Shown here piece after piece: positions 42,812-51,610 of a stretch of 64,000 bases of DNA (positions within the stretch are counted from its first letter, which is position 1; each line of letters begins with the position of its first letter). Below the pieces are notes generated by a model. That model ran no database searches and was not told the origin of the DNA. It saw only the letters and a program-made list of their open reading frames with translations. The translations under genes were made by a program, and so were the position numbers. Location: positions 499,070-563,069 of the forward strand of contig NZ_JAFG01000003.1 of the NCBI RefSeq assembly GCF_000519305.1. Direction: 5' to 3'. The DNA comes from Mesorhizobium ciceri WSM4083. Its GTDB lineage: Bacteria > Pseudomonadota > Alphaproteobacteria > Rhizobiales > Rhizobiaceae.

Positions 42812-43999
42812 TTGACTTCTAAAGACAAATTCAATGCATCAGGATCGCTGGCAGGCTACCTGTTTCAATGCCGACTGGCGCTTCTCCTTGGCCTCCAGAT
42901 GGTCAAGAAAAAGGCCAATGGGCATATCTCGATCGAGAAGTTCGACGATATTGCCTTCGAGACTGAAGACTTTGTAGATTGCCTGATCCAGGCAAAGCAT
43001 CATATTACCAAGAAAGAGCTGACCGATACCAGTGTGGATGTATGGAAAACTTTTCGCATATGGATCAAGAATTTCAAAGAGAGCCCAAAATCGAACTCAG
43101 AAACTAAACGCATAATAATAACAAATTCCATTGCTCCCGACAACTCCGGTCTATCAAAGTTGAGACCATTAACTTCGAAGGACAAAAGGATTGAGGCGCG
43201 AGAATCTCTCAAATCGGCAGCAAAAACTTCAAATAACAAAGACTCAAAAATTGGTCGGAGCGAGTTTCTCAGCCTGTCCGACCAAGAAATAGACCTCCTT
43301 CTCGGCTCGATCGACTTGCTCGATGACTACCCCAATCTACCAGACGTGATGGATGAGATAGCTGGGGAGCTAGTACTCCTAGCGCCGAGTCACGCTGGAA
43401 AAGTGGCTGAATCACTCGAAGGATGGTGGCTCGGAGCGGTTGCAAAGAGGCTCGTTGGCGAGGATGACTCTTCAATCTCACTTCAGGATGTCATCAAAAA
43501 AGCGAATGAGATTGGCAAGTGGTTCGGGCCGGATGGACTTCCAGTAAGCGATCCCGAAACGCTCGGTGATAAGCCTTATCATCCTGACGATGAAGACGAG
43601 ATTTACGTCAGGCAGATGCGTCTTATCAAACTTCCCGAGACCGCTATCCGCCGCGGTGTTCGAGATTATTATCGATCACATGCCCAGCGTTCCAAATGGG
43701 CGCGCGAGAGCCTTCTCATCGATGGAGAGGCTTCACGTTACGACGCCAAGCTGATCGATCAATGGGAAAGGCGCTTTGAGGCGGATTGCGCAGGGTGCAC
43801 CCAAGATGGTGAACTTCGCGCGCAGGCCGGACGAAGCGTATATTTCTGGGCGAACCAGCACCAGATCGGGTTTAGGAATGTCGTTGAGACTTGGATAACT
43901 GCCGGGTCATATCACGCTCTCGCAGATCGCCTAGATGTGGGCTGGCATCCGGATTTTCAGCACCATCTCGGGAACGGAGACTCAAATGGCAAGGCTTGA
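42812..43999 (+). CDS. ABC-3C system first component: nuclease-like domain plus ABC-3C C-terminal domain
   Basis: A 395-residue protein. The N-terminal part (FNASGSLAGYLFQCRLALLL, then ISIEKFDDIAFE and DCLIQAKHH near residue 60) matches the Cap4/DUF4297-like PD-(D/E)xK nuclease pattern, with the QxK pair as candidate active site, followed by TDTSVDVWKTFRIWI. The C-terminal part (IRRGVRDYYRSHAQRSKWARE and the closing GWHPDFQ) matches the ABC-3C C-terminal domain. I chose the TTG at 42812 because GAGGGGGAG lies six bases before it; the in-frame ATG at 42758 has no ribosome site. The probable role is the toxic DNA-cutting effector of an anti-phage system. The DNA is AT-richer than its neighbours. 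Confidence 0.75.
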   Translation: MTSKDKFNASGSLAGYLFQCRLALLLGLQMVKKKANGHISIEKFDDIAFETEDFVDCLIQAKHHITKKELTDTSVDVWKTFRIWIKNFKESPKSNSETKRIIITNSIAPDNSGLSKLRPLTSKDKRIEARESLKSAAKTSNNKDSKIGRSEFLSLSDQEIDLLLGSIDLLDDYPNLPDVMDEIAGELVLLAPSHAGKVAESLEGWWLGAVAKRLVGEDDSSISLQDVIKKANEIGKWFGPDGLPVSDPETLGDKPYHPDDEDEIYVRQMRLIKLPETAIRRGVRDYYRSHAQRSKWARESLLIDGEASRYDAKLIDQWERRFEADCAGCTQDGELRAQAGRSVYFWANQHQIGFRNVVETWITAGSYHALADRLDVGWHPDFQHHLGNGDSNGKA

Positions 44000-44495
44000 A
44001 CCTTGGAGCCGGCGCCCCCCTGAGGAAGCCAATCTGTTCAATCCGGCTTTCATGTGCGGGCTCATCCATGAATTCCTCAAGGACTTCACGAAGGGGCATC
44101 CCGACGGCGCACCACTCACTACCGTCATTGTGGCTCTGACCACCAGCCTACACCGCGCAAGCCGAGAAACATTGCCGCATTCAACCGTCCGGTCTCTTTA
44201 CGAATGGCTGCAAGAAAACGAGCGCCTGCTGATTGGTTTTGCCACACGGGCAAAGAACCTTTCTCCTTATATCAAGGAGGCGATACTCTTTGGGATGACC
44301 TGCGATGCAATTATTGTCGGAGACGCGCACGCTCTTTTGCCAGGAACAATGAAATCCGGTTTCTCCCAAGGGTTTTTAGATCAAACAACATCAGAGACCA
44401 AAGCCATCATTGATAGAACAAAGTTCATGGGACGGTGGCTTACCAAATCGGGCTCGGAAGTTTCAATCGCTGCCGCGTGGGGGATTAAACCGTGA
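43986..44495 (+). CDS. ABC-3C system middle component
   Basis: A 169-residue helical protein opening with PEEANLFNPAFMCGLIHEFL, the usual form of ABC-3C middle components, and containing IVALTTSLHRASRETLP. It overlaps the first component by 14 bases and the ATPase by four, so the three are translated together. The ABC-3C family description (bioinformatic, by the Aravind group) treats this protein as the link between ATPase and effector. No catalytic motif is visible, as expected. Confidence 0.75.
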   Translation: MARLEPWSRRPPEEANLFNPAFMCGLIHEFLKDFTKGHPDGAPLTTVIVALTTSLHRASRETLPHSTVRSLYEWLQENERLLIGFATRAKNLSPYIKEAILFGMTCDAIIVGDAHALLPGTMKSGFSQGFLDQTTSETKAIIDRTKFMGRWLTKSGSEVSIAAAWGIKP

Positions 44496-46423
44496 GTTTC
44501 TCGATTCTTGCTATAGTCATCTATAGTCACACGGGCGAGCAACGCGTCGTTCCCTTTCGCCGGCACGGTCTCAATATAATCACCGGAAAATCAAAGACAG
44601 GTAAATCGGCGATCATCGATATAGTCGATTATTGCCTCGGTCGTGGAAGCTACAATGTTGCGGAAGGTGCGATTCGCAAGAAGGTCGCGTGGTTTGGCCT
44701 CCATCTGGGAAAAGGGTCTGACGAAGTTTTCATCGCTAGGGACAATCCTGGGCCTGGTGCCTCGACGGGTTCCAAGGTCTACTTTCAGCGGGGCGATATC
44801 GAAAATTACCCCTCATTGGACGTGATAGCGAAGAACACGACCGAGAGCAGTTTGAAGGAATTTATAACTCGTTTCGCAGGTATCTCTGAAAACGAGCATC
44901 GCCCGCAAAGCGGTACGAGACCCCCGCTTGAAGCCGACATTGCACACGCATTGTGGCTTTGCTTTCAAAAGCAGAACACCATCGCCAGCCAAGATCAGCT
45001 CTTTCATCGGATGAACGAGCAATTCCTCCCGCAGGCATTAAGGGACACTCTGCCCTTTTTCCTCGGCGCGGTGGATGAGAGCCATTTTCTCCTCATGGGA
45101 GAATTGGATGAACTTCAGAAGAAGCTACGACTGCTAGAAGCTGCTGACGCGAAGCAAATCCAGGTAATCGAAATCAGCCGAAACCGAGTCACTCGCGTTA
45201 TTAACGAGGGGAAGAAGGTCGGGCTAATAAGCCAAGACTATCAGGCAGTTGACGACACTGTTTTCGCATTTTTGAGCGTGGTTGCACAAACCTCCGTCGA
45301 GGCTCCAGAGCTGGTTTCGGATTTTGGCGAAACTATTGAGCAGTTGCGTGGTGAGCAGATCACTATCCAAGGCCGTTTGATGGAGCTCAATCAGGACATC
45401 CGGGCGGCGCGCGCTTTTCTCTCAGACCAAACGGACTATTCCAGAGAGGCTACCGAGCAAAGAGCGAGACTGAAGAGCATAGAAATTTTCAAAGGAGCCC
45501 TGACTACGTCTCAATGCCCCTTCTGTGACTCCGTACTGGCGACGCCCTTACCGAAAGTCGAAGAAGTCAGCCAATCCCTGAGAAAGGTCAGCGATCAACT
45601 TGAGGGCATTTACCGAGACAGCCCTCATATTCAGCGTCACATCACCGGATTGGAGGGCGAGATCGCCCGTGCAACCGACGCCCTCAAGTTAGTGCAGATC
45701 GAGCTTGCTAAGGCGACCATGGAAGATAAGTCGGCGCAGGCACGTCAGGATCAAATGATTGCAAGAGGTCGATTTGCGGGAAGACTTTCGGAGTTCCTTG
45801 AATCCATTGCGCCGCAATCCGCCGATGACTCTGGTTCCGTTCAGATCGCAGAGTTGCGGGATCTCATAGCTGGAATTCGGTCCCGATTGAACAATGATGA
45901 AACCGAATCTCGGCTAGAGACCATCCTCAGTTTCATAAGCGATAAAATGACCGAGTACTCAAAAATGCTCGACCTTGAGCATAGCGGAAGCTCGCTACGC
46001 CTCGACCTTAAGAAGCTTACCGTCGTAGCTAACACGGTGGATGGCCCGATCCCTTTGAATCGAATGGGGAGCGGAGAGAATTGGGTTGGCTACCACGTTC
46101 TGAGCCACCTCGCCTTGCATTGGTGGTTACGGAAAAGAGCGCGTCCTGTTCCAGGCTTCCTGATTTTCGATCAGCCGACGCAAGCGTACTACCCTCCTGA
46201 CAGCACTGAGGGCGGTCTCGACCAAATTGAAAAGGACGACGATCGCACCGCTGTTCAGGCTCTCTTTAAGCTGATGAGTTTCGCTTGCTCAGAGATCACA
46301 CCTGATTTTCAACTGATCGTTCTTGATCACGCTCACCTGAAGGATGATTGGTTCGAGAGTGCGATTATACAAGAATGGCGCGGTGAGAACGCCTTGGTGC
46401 CGTACTCGTGGCCAGACAGATGA
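44492..46423 (+). CDS. ABC-3C system ATPase (DUF3732 family)
   Basis: A 643-residue SMC/Rad50-like ABC ATPase. Walker A TGKSKTGKSA is at residues 31-40. A long coiled-coil middle (about 205-470) carries a CPFC pair near residue 341 at its turn, like a zinc hook. The signature-type MGSGENWVGYH is near residue 525 and the Walker B-like FLIFDQPTQAYYP near residue 557. This domain order is that of the DUF3732 ATPase of ABC-three-component systems, thought to sense invading DNA and license the effector. It starts with GTG overlapping the upstream stop. Confidence 0.82.
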   Translation: MSFSILAIVIYSHTGEQRVVPFRRHGLNIITGKSKTGKSAIIDIVDYCLGRGSYNVAEGAIRKKVAWFGLHLGKGSDEVFIARDNPGPGASTGSKVYFQRGDIENYPSLDVIAKNTTESSLKEFITRFAGISENEHRPQSGTRPPLEADIAHALWLCFQKQNTIASQDQLFHRMNEQFLPQALRDTLPFFLGAVDESHFLLMGELDELQKKLRLLEAADAKQIQVIEISRNRVTRVINEGKKVGLISQDYQAVDDTVFAFLSVVAQTSVEAPELVSDFGETIEQLRGEQITIQGRLMELNQDIRAARAFLSDQTDYSREATEQRARLKSIEIFKGALTTSQCPFCDSVLATPLPKVEEVSQSLRKVSDQLEGIYRDSPHIQRHITGLEGEIARATDALKLVQIELAKATMEDKSAQARQDQMIARGRFAGRLSEFLESIAPQSADDSGSVQIAELRDLIAGIRSRLNNDETESRLETILSFISDKMTEYSKMLDLEHSGSSLRLDLKKLTVVANTVDGPIPLNRMGSGENWVGYHVLSHLALHWWLRKRARPVPGFLIFDQPTQAYYPPDSTEGGLDQIEKDDDRTAVQALFKLMSFACSEITPDFQLIVLDHAHLKDDWFESAIIQEWRGENALVPYSWPDR

Positions 46424-46561
46424 CATTCAACACTGCCGAGATGCGGTTCGGTCAGTTGCGGTACTGGAGAGCGGATATAGTTGTGGTTCCTTCACGCTCT
46501 TAATTCCTAATGCGCTAGACTGTCCCCCTTGCCATTACCGACGCCCCGGAGACTGATTGAA

Positions 46562-48196
46562 GTGCCACCCACAAAACCGCTGTTCACCGTGGTGCCGCCC
46601 AACGCCCGCAATGCCAAGGTTCCCACGCCGTTTGCACTGCATCGCGACCGCTGGGACGATTTCGGATACAAGACGCAGTACCAGCTGATGCATCATGAGG
46701 CCGACGAAGAGACCTATATAGGCAACGTGAAGATTCTGCAGAAGGGCCAGCGCGAGACGCGCCAAGGCCTGCTAGAGGATGGCCCGCACACTAAGCTCGA
46801 CACGGATTTCTGCTCGCTGGGACAGACGCTCGACTATTATGAGCGGGTGGCAGCCCTACCGCTGGCACTGCGGACTCAGTTGATCAAGGCTCTGCGCGAC
46901 GTAGTTCAGCGGCCGGCGCTGATCCCGAGCTATCGAAAGGAACCCGGTTGGACCACCTCGATCCTGCGCGACATCGACGATCTGAATGAGTTCACCAGCG
47001 TCGCGGCAGTGCTGCTAAGCAAGGACTATTCGTCCTTGGTAGACGTATCGCTCGACCTGACGTTCAAGCCGAGCGGATGGAAAAAGGCGCTTGAGCTCAA
47101 TTTCGATACGCTGGTCACGCAAAGACAGGCACAGCCGAGATACCGCCTGCCAAAAAGGATCGCGGTGCTGGTGGGGCGCAACGGCTCGGGCAAGAGCACG
47201 CTGCTTGCGCGATTCGCGCGGGTCGCGCACGCTCCGCGTATGGCTAGACGGCGCGAGCCGATCCGGAGTCTCGGCACGCTCATGCCGCGGGGCGTAGGGT
47301 TCACACGAATCATCGCGATCTCGTACAGCGCGTTCGACTCGTTCCAGATTCCCGGCGTGACTGTCGAGGAGCGGCGCCAAATAGCGCGGGATGTCGACGA
47401 CGGCACTGGGCGGTATATCTTTTGCGGGCTGCGCGACATCGCCGCCGAACTCCACTCGACGGTAAGCGAAGAGTCGGACGAGGACCTCGAAAAGATCGTC
47501 GAGGCCGACGACCTAGCGCAGAAGACACTGCTTAAGCCGATCGAGAAGCTGGCCGACGAATTCGTGCGCACGCTGGAGCGGATTCGCCAGGCGGATCGCT
47601 GGGATCTCCTCGAGGATGCGGCCGCGCCGCTGCTTAACGATCCATCGTTTGGGGGTGACGACACTGTACCTTTCAACACCATACTCGGCAGCGAGCCACG
47701 CGAAACCTTTCTGCGCTGGAGCACTGGCCACAAGATCGTGATACAGATTGTGACCGCGCTCGTCGCCTATACCCAGCCCAAGGCGATCGTGCTGCTCGAC
47801 GAACCCGAGACTCACCTCCATCCGCCCTTGCTGGCGGCGCTGATGCACGGGGTTCGGTTCGTGCTGGAGAAACTCGATGCTTTCGCGATCGTCGCGACAC
47901 ATTCGCCGGTGGTCGCGCAGGAGAGCCTAGCGCGCCATGTCCATATCCTGCGCCGGTCGAGCGCAAGTGCGACGATCACCGCGCCGCGGATCGAGACATT
48001 CGGAGAGAGCATCGGTGAGGTCAGCGATGAGATTTTCGGGCTCAATTCCGACGCGACCGATTTCCACGAGATCCTAAAACGGCTGACAAAGCGGCTGAAG
48101 ACCTTAGAGGCGGTTGACGCGCAGTTCGATCACGGCCTCAGTATGCAGGCGCGCGCCTATGTCATGAGCCTGATAGCGACGGACGACGACAACTGA
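46562..48196 (+). CDS. AAA/ABC-type ATPase, Septu PtuA-like
   Basis: A 544-residue ATP-binding protein. The N-terminal 190 residues are unassigned (PFALHRDRWDDFGYKTQYQL). Walker A LVGRNGSGKSTLLARFA is near residue 205. The Walker B AIVLLDEPETHLHPP near residue 412 is followed by the VATHSPVVAQE switch as in OLD/RecF-type ATPases. With the HNH gene that overlaps its stop, it matches the two-gene Septu defence layout, where PtuA is the sensor ATPase. I chose the GTG at 46562 (CGGAG upstream); a TTG at 46529 is possible. The GC content is closer to the host than the ABC-3C genes. Confidence 0.75.
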   Translation: MPPTKPLFTVVPPNARNAKVPTPFALHRDRWDDFGYKTQYQLMHHEADEETYIGNVKILQKGQRETRQGLLEDGPHTKLDTDFCSLGQTLDYYERVAALPLALRTQLIKALRDVVQRPALIPSYRKEPGWTTSILRDIDDLNEFTSVAAVLLSKDYSSLVDVSLDLTFKPSGWKKALELNFDTLVTQRQAQPRYRLPKRIAVLVGRNGSGKSTLLARFARVAHAPRMARRREPIRSLGTLMPRGVGFTRIIAISYSAFDSFQIPGVTVEERRQIARDVDDGTGRYIFCGLRDIAAELHSTVSEESDEDLEKIVEADDLAQKTLLKPIEKLADEFVRTLERIRQADRWDLLEDAAAPLLNDPSFGGDDTVPFNTILGSEPRETFLRWSTGHKIVIQIVTALVAYTQPKAIVLLDEPETHLHPPLLAALMHGVRFVLEKLDAFAIVATHSPVVAQESLARHVHILRRSSASATITAPRIETFGESIGEVSDEIFGLNSDATDFHEILKRLTKRLKTLEAVDAQFDHGLSMQARAYVMSLIATDDDN

Positions 48197-49059
48197 TGTG
48201 GCTGCTAGACAAGCCAAGCGTTCGGTCGGTGCGGAAGCAACTCGATACCGCGTTAACCCTCGTCAATGGCGATGCGGTCTATGCTCTCTCCGCAGCCGAA
48301 CGCACCGCAATCGCCGCCGCCTATACGCTCTATGATCGCGAGCAGGGACGCGCGCACGCCGACCTACTAACCTGTGGCCTGACCACGCCTTGTCTTACCG
48401 CCCTCTACCGAGCTTACAATGAAGTCCAAAAAGGCGGCAGGTTGAAGGGACTGCGGCGCAGCTTGCTTGATAGCGCAGAGACCTGCCCGCTTTGCGGTTT
48501 TGCCGAGCCGACCCAGCTCGATCACTTTCTGCCGCGCGATCAGTATCGGGGGCTTTCGATCTATCCTCGCAACCTCGTGCCCGCCTGCGGTTCCTGCAAT
48601 AATGTCAAACGGACTCATGTCGGCGCGGGCGACGATGAGCTCGTTCACGCCTATTTCGACGAGCTGCCTGACGAGGACTTCCTCGTGGCCGATATCACGA
48701 TGACCGGGACGGCGCTGGTGGCGACCTTCATCATCAACCCCGTCGGCATCGATCCTGTACTGGCAGCGCGGCTGCAGTTCCAGTTGGAAAGGATGCAGCT
48801 CAACCAGCGCTATCCAAAGCAGATCAATATCTTCCTGTTCGGCCAGCGCACGGGCATGCTGCAGGTCTATGCGGCTGGCGGCGGAACGGCCCTTCGCGCC
48901 TTCCTCGTCGCTGCGGCAGCCGACCTCGATCGCGATTTTGAGAAGCACGACTGGCGCGCCGCACTGATGCGGGGTCTTGCCGACTGCAATGCTTTCTGCG
49001 ACGGCGGCATTACCGCCTATTTTGCGCGGCGGCCGCGCCGGCGCCGGGCAGCAGTCTAG
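48196..49059 (+). CDS. HNH endonuclease, Septu PtuB-like
   Basis: A 287-residue protein with an HNH/McrA-type site: CPLCGFAEPTQLDHFLPRDQ near residues 97-116, then ACGSCNNVKR near residue 131. This gives the two zinc Cys pairs and the catalytic DH. The flanking helical parts are as in PtuB. The start overlaps the ATPase stop (TGATG), so the two are translated together and probably form a complex in which the ATPase restrains or activates the nuclease. The family role is anti-phage defence; specificity is unknown. The C-terminus is Arg-rich. Confidence 0.8.
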   Translation: MWLLDKPSVRSVRKQLDTALTLVNGDAVYALSAAERTAIAAAYTLYDREQGRAHADLLTCGLTTPCLTALYRAYNEVQKGGRLKGLRRSLLDSAETCPLCGFAEPTQLDHFLPRDQYRGLSIYPRNLVPACGSCNNVKRTHVGAGDDELVHAYFDELPDEDFLVADITMTGTALVATFIINPVGIDPVLAARLQFQLERMQLNQRYPKQINIFLFGQRTGMLQVYAAGGGTALRAFLVAAAADLDRDFEKHDWRAALMRGLADCNAFCDGGITAYFARRPRRRRAAV

Positions 49060-49335
49060 AGCACGGACCAAGCAGTTGAACCGAAAGGCAGTCCTTGCAG
49101 CGTGAATGGGTGCTGACGTAACCTGGATTCTCTGTAGACCATGTTTGTTCGCCCGTAAGTCCGAACGGGCCTAACACCTGGCGCGTGCTCACTGGCGGTG
49201 CCTGTTTTAAGTGGGGGCAAGGCTGGTCCCAGCGTCCGGCTTGCTGCCATTTGTAAATATCGCAAATGCCGGCCTCCAATGAACTTACCGCAGTGTCTCA
49301 ATTGCAGCCGCTTAATAGGCAAATACCCAGCCCCC
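49060..49335. other. island right flank, no gene recognised
   Basis: No supported gene. Hairpin GCCCGT...ACGGGC at 49151-49170 could end the Septu transcript. Several overlapping minus-strand frames have no start site and resemble no family I know; the stretch looks like degraded DNA at the island border. Confidence 0.4.
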
Positions 49336-49485
49336 TCAATGCCGCTTGAAATACTGCACCTCCCGCTCATGCATCTCCGCCGCCTCGCGGATATCGAACG
49401 TCCCCAGATTGCGTCCCTTGCCGGTCTTTTCGCCCTTTTTGCGTGAATACAGCCGGTATTTTCCCCCTTTCAGTTTCCGGATCAT
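49336..49485 (-). CDS. conserved 49-residue basic small protein
   Basis: The product starts MIRKLKGGKYRLYSRKKGEK, continues KTGKGRNLGTFDIREAAEMH, and ends EREVQYFKRH. This is a small highly basic protein of a type widely seen in proteobacteria and usually annotated hypothetical. AGGGAG is well placed before the ATG. It follows a decayed DUF-type gene tail (49504-49614) on the same strand, and a decayed copy of itself occurs at 51572-51610. The short basic form may bind nucleic acid, but nothing is proven. Confidence 0.7.
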   Translation of the reverse strand: MIRKLKGGKYRLYSRKKGEKTGKGRNLGTFDIREAAEMHEREVQYFKRH

Positions 49486-49503
49486 CTCGCTCTCCCTGGC
49501 CGA

Positions 49504-49614
49504 TCAGGATTTCCGCTTGGCTTTGAGGCTGCGAGGGGCTTGCTCGACCTCCGCGCGGTTATTGCCCAGGCGGTCAATCAACGCCTGCGCCTCGGCGTCT
49601 GTGTCTCTGCGCTG
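49504..49614 (-). pseudogene. 5'-truncated copy of the DUF2934-type gene
   Basis: A minus-strand tail reading DTDAEAQALIDRLGNNRAEV then EQAPRSLKAKRKS and stop. It matches the last 35 or so residues of the intact gene at 51607-51954 (SGDEAQELLDRLGNDRAAIE then QAARSLKAKRRR) at both protein and DNA level. The homology ends abruptly near 49614, so the first two thirds are missing. It lies directly upstream of the intact 49-residue gene. Confidence 0.65.
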
Positions 49615-49715
49615 GTGACTTAAAAAAGTTGAGATGCGGTGTCGGATCCGCAGGCGGTCAACCGTCTTAAAGCAGGCGCCACTCGCTGCCATCTCGACAA
49701 CCAAAGGAATGATCG

Positions 49716-50135
49716 ATGACCAAGAAGATTTTCGTGAGCCTGCCGGTGAGCGACGTGAAGGCATCCATGGCGTTCTATGAAGCTCTCGGGTTCAAGAACA
49801 ATCCCAGCTTCACCAGCGAGGCGGCCGCCGGGATGGTGTGGAGCGACCACATCAATTTCATGCTGCTCAGCCGTGAAAAATGGCAGACCATGACCACGCG
49901 CCCCATCCCGCCATCAACGTCCAGCGAGGTCATGCTGGCGCTGTCGCTCGACAGCCGCAAGGCGGTCGATGCGATGGCCACGGCTGCTGCCGCGAACGGT
50001 GGCACCGCCGACATCAATCCGATCGAAGATCATGGGTTCATGTATACCCGCGACCTCGCTGATCCCGATGGCCATGCCGTGGGCGCGATGTGGATGGACG
50101 TTTCCGCAATGCCTTCTGCCGACAAGGCGGACTGA
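49716..50135 (+). CDS. VOC family (glyoxalase/bleomycin-resistance fold) protein
   Basis: A 139-residue protein with two beta-alpha-beta-beta-beta modules: KIFVSLPVSDVKASMAFYEA with FLNF-type strand INFMLLSREK, and a second module ending in YTRDLADPDGHAVGAMWMD. VOC enzymes bind a metal between the modules; candidate ligands are His and Glu residues in DHINFM and the DGH motif. AAAGGAATG precedes the start. The substrate is unknown. It is the first of two + strand genes inserted between the two decayed gene pairs. Confidence 0.85.
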   Translation: MTKKIFVSLPVSDVKASMAFYEALGFKNNPSFTSEAAAGMVWSDHINFMLLSREKWQTMTTRPIPPSTSSEVMLALSLDSRKAVDAMATAAAANGGTADINPIEDHGFMYTRDLADPDGHAVGAMWMDVSAMPSADKAD

Positions 50136-50254
50136 CATCGTTTTCACGATCGGCCGAGCCCAGATTCCTTCTCACCTTTCAAAACGGATGCACGACCCAA
50201 CGACACAGGTTATGTTGTCCCGTCTGGCCGAGGTCATCGAAGGGGAGGCATGAC

Positions 50255-51202
50255 ATGCAGGCAATGCCGATAGCGCATGAAGCCGCGCAACCCGTGGCCG
50301 GCCCCTCCCTGGCCGGCTATCCGGCCGCCGTCCTGTGCTGGCTGCTTTCGGCTGGTGTCTACATCGCGGCCAAATGGGTGGCGCCTGAAATGCCGCCCTG
50401 GGGCCTCTGCTTCTGGCGGCTGACGCTTGCTTGCGCCATCCTGCTGCCGATCGTGCACCGTCATCACGAGGCGATGATCGGGCTTTTGCGAACCCGCGCC
50501 CTGGAGGTCGTCGCCGTGGGGGCGATCGGCCTGACGCTCTGCCAGGGTATGATCTACCACGGCCTCAACCACACCGACGCCACCACGGCCGGCATCATCA
50601 TGGCGCTGTCGCCTGTCATGACGATGGTGCTTGCCCGTTTCGTACTTGGCGAGCCGCTCGGCCTGTGGAAGTCGCTTGGCGCGCTGGTTGCGCTTGCCGG
50701 GATGATTTTCATCGTCGCCCACGGCAACCTGGAGGCGCTGCTGCAACTCAAGGTCAACGCCGGCGAGCTGTGGATCGTCGGCAGCGCGTTCTGCTGGGGC
50801 CTCTACACCGTGCTTTTGCGCCGTGCCAAATTCGGCATCGAACTCCTGCCGATGGTCGTGCTGCTGCTCGGCGCCGGTGCGCTGGTCGCCTTGCCTTTCC
50901 ATCTGTGGGAATTGTTCAACGACGAACGCTCCGCCATGGACGTCGACAGCCTTCTCGCGCTCGCCTATCTGGCAGGCCCCGGCGGCGCCTTGATGTACTA
51001 TCTCTACAACAAAAGCGTGCAAACGCTGGGCGCGAGCCGGGCAAGCATGCTGCTCTACCTGCAGACGGTGTTCGTGGCCATCCTCGCCTATCTGCTGCTC
51101 GGCGAGGGCTTGCACGATTACGATCTGGTCGGTGCGGCCTTCATCGTCGCCGGCATCGTACTCGCCACAATGGTCAAGCCAGCTCAACCACGCGTGGCGT
51201 AG
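50255..51202 (+). CDS. EamA/DMT family transporter
   Basis: A 315-residue inner-membrane protein with about ten hydrophobic helices in two EamA repeats. Marks are AVLCWLLSAGVYIAAKWVAP at the N-terminus, LGEPLGLWKSLGALVALAGM at the end of repeat 1, and QTVFVAILAYLLLGEGLHDY near the C-terminus. I chose the ATG at 50255 with GGGGAGG upstream. The family exports or imports small metabolites; nothing here indicates which. It follows the VOC gene by 119 bases. Confidence 0.88.
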   Translation: MQAMPIAHEAAQPVAGPSLAGYPAAVLCWLLSAGVYIAAKWVAPEMPPWGLCFWRLTLACAILLPIVHRHHEAMIGLLRTRALEVVAVGAIGLTLCQGMIYHGLNHTDATTAGIIMALSPVMTMVLARFVLGEPLGLWKSLGALVALAGMIFIVAHGNLEALLQLKVNAGELWIVGSAFCWGLYTVLLRRAKFGIELLPMVVLLLGAGALVALPFHLWELFNDERSAMDVDSLLALAYLAGPGGALMYYLYNKSVQTLGASRASMLLYLQTVFVAILAYLLLGEGLHDYDLVGAAFIVAGIVLATMVKPAQPRVA

Positions 51203-51571
51203 AAATCTTGCGGGTGACGCCTTTGCGACGGGTCAACAAAAACCCGCTTGGGCGGCGGGTCACTGGCGCAAATCAGCACCATAGGCAAAAATGTAGCATA
51301 GCTGCCCTCACCCGTCAAGGAAAAAATTCCTATCGACGTCAGCTCCAGCTGCCCGCCGGACCCGTGCATTCCCGGCCAAAAGCCACCGGCGCAATTGCGG
51401 TGGAGGCCGACATTTCAACGAAAGTAAATTCAGATCCAGCTTGACGGAACATTAGCCATAGCTAATTGTTGATCTGTGCGGCAGGTGGTGCCCTCCATCG
51501 CCTGCCGAAGATCGGCCGTCCGATCGGCCCGCGTCCTCCGCCAGAGGCGCGGGCTTTCGGGGCCGCCGCGC

Positions 51572-51610
51572 AATCCAGCCGGTATTTTCCGTTCTTCAGC
51601 TTTCGATCAT
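51572..51610 (-). pseudogene. frameshifted remnant of the 49-residue basic protein gene
   Basis: The DNA matches the start of the intact gene at 49336-49485 (the ATGATC start, then CTGAAG and GGAAAATACCGGCTG), but a one-base deletion brings a stop at codon 5. In the shifted frame KLKNGKYRLD can still be read before similarity ends. The ATG still overlaps the stop of the DUF2934-type gene (ATGA), which shows the ancestral operon order. Confidence 0.6.

Noticed and set aside
42758..46423. The three AT-rich genes were first considered as a BREX- or Wadjet-like set because of the SMC-like ATPase.
   Set aside because: There is no methylase, PglZ, JetD-type or MukB-type gene; the component order and motifs fit ABC-3C instead.
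49060..49370. Overlapping minus-strand frames with scattered Cys and His that could suggest a zinc-ribbon protein.
   Set aside because: No single frame keeps a paired Cys pattern, there is no ribosome site, and the pieces lie in different frames.
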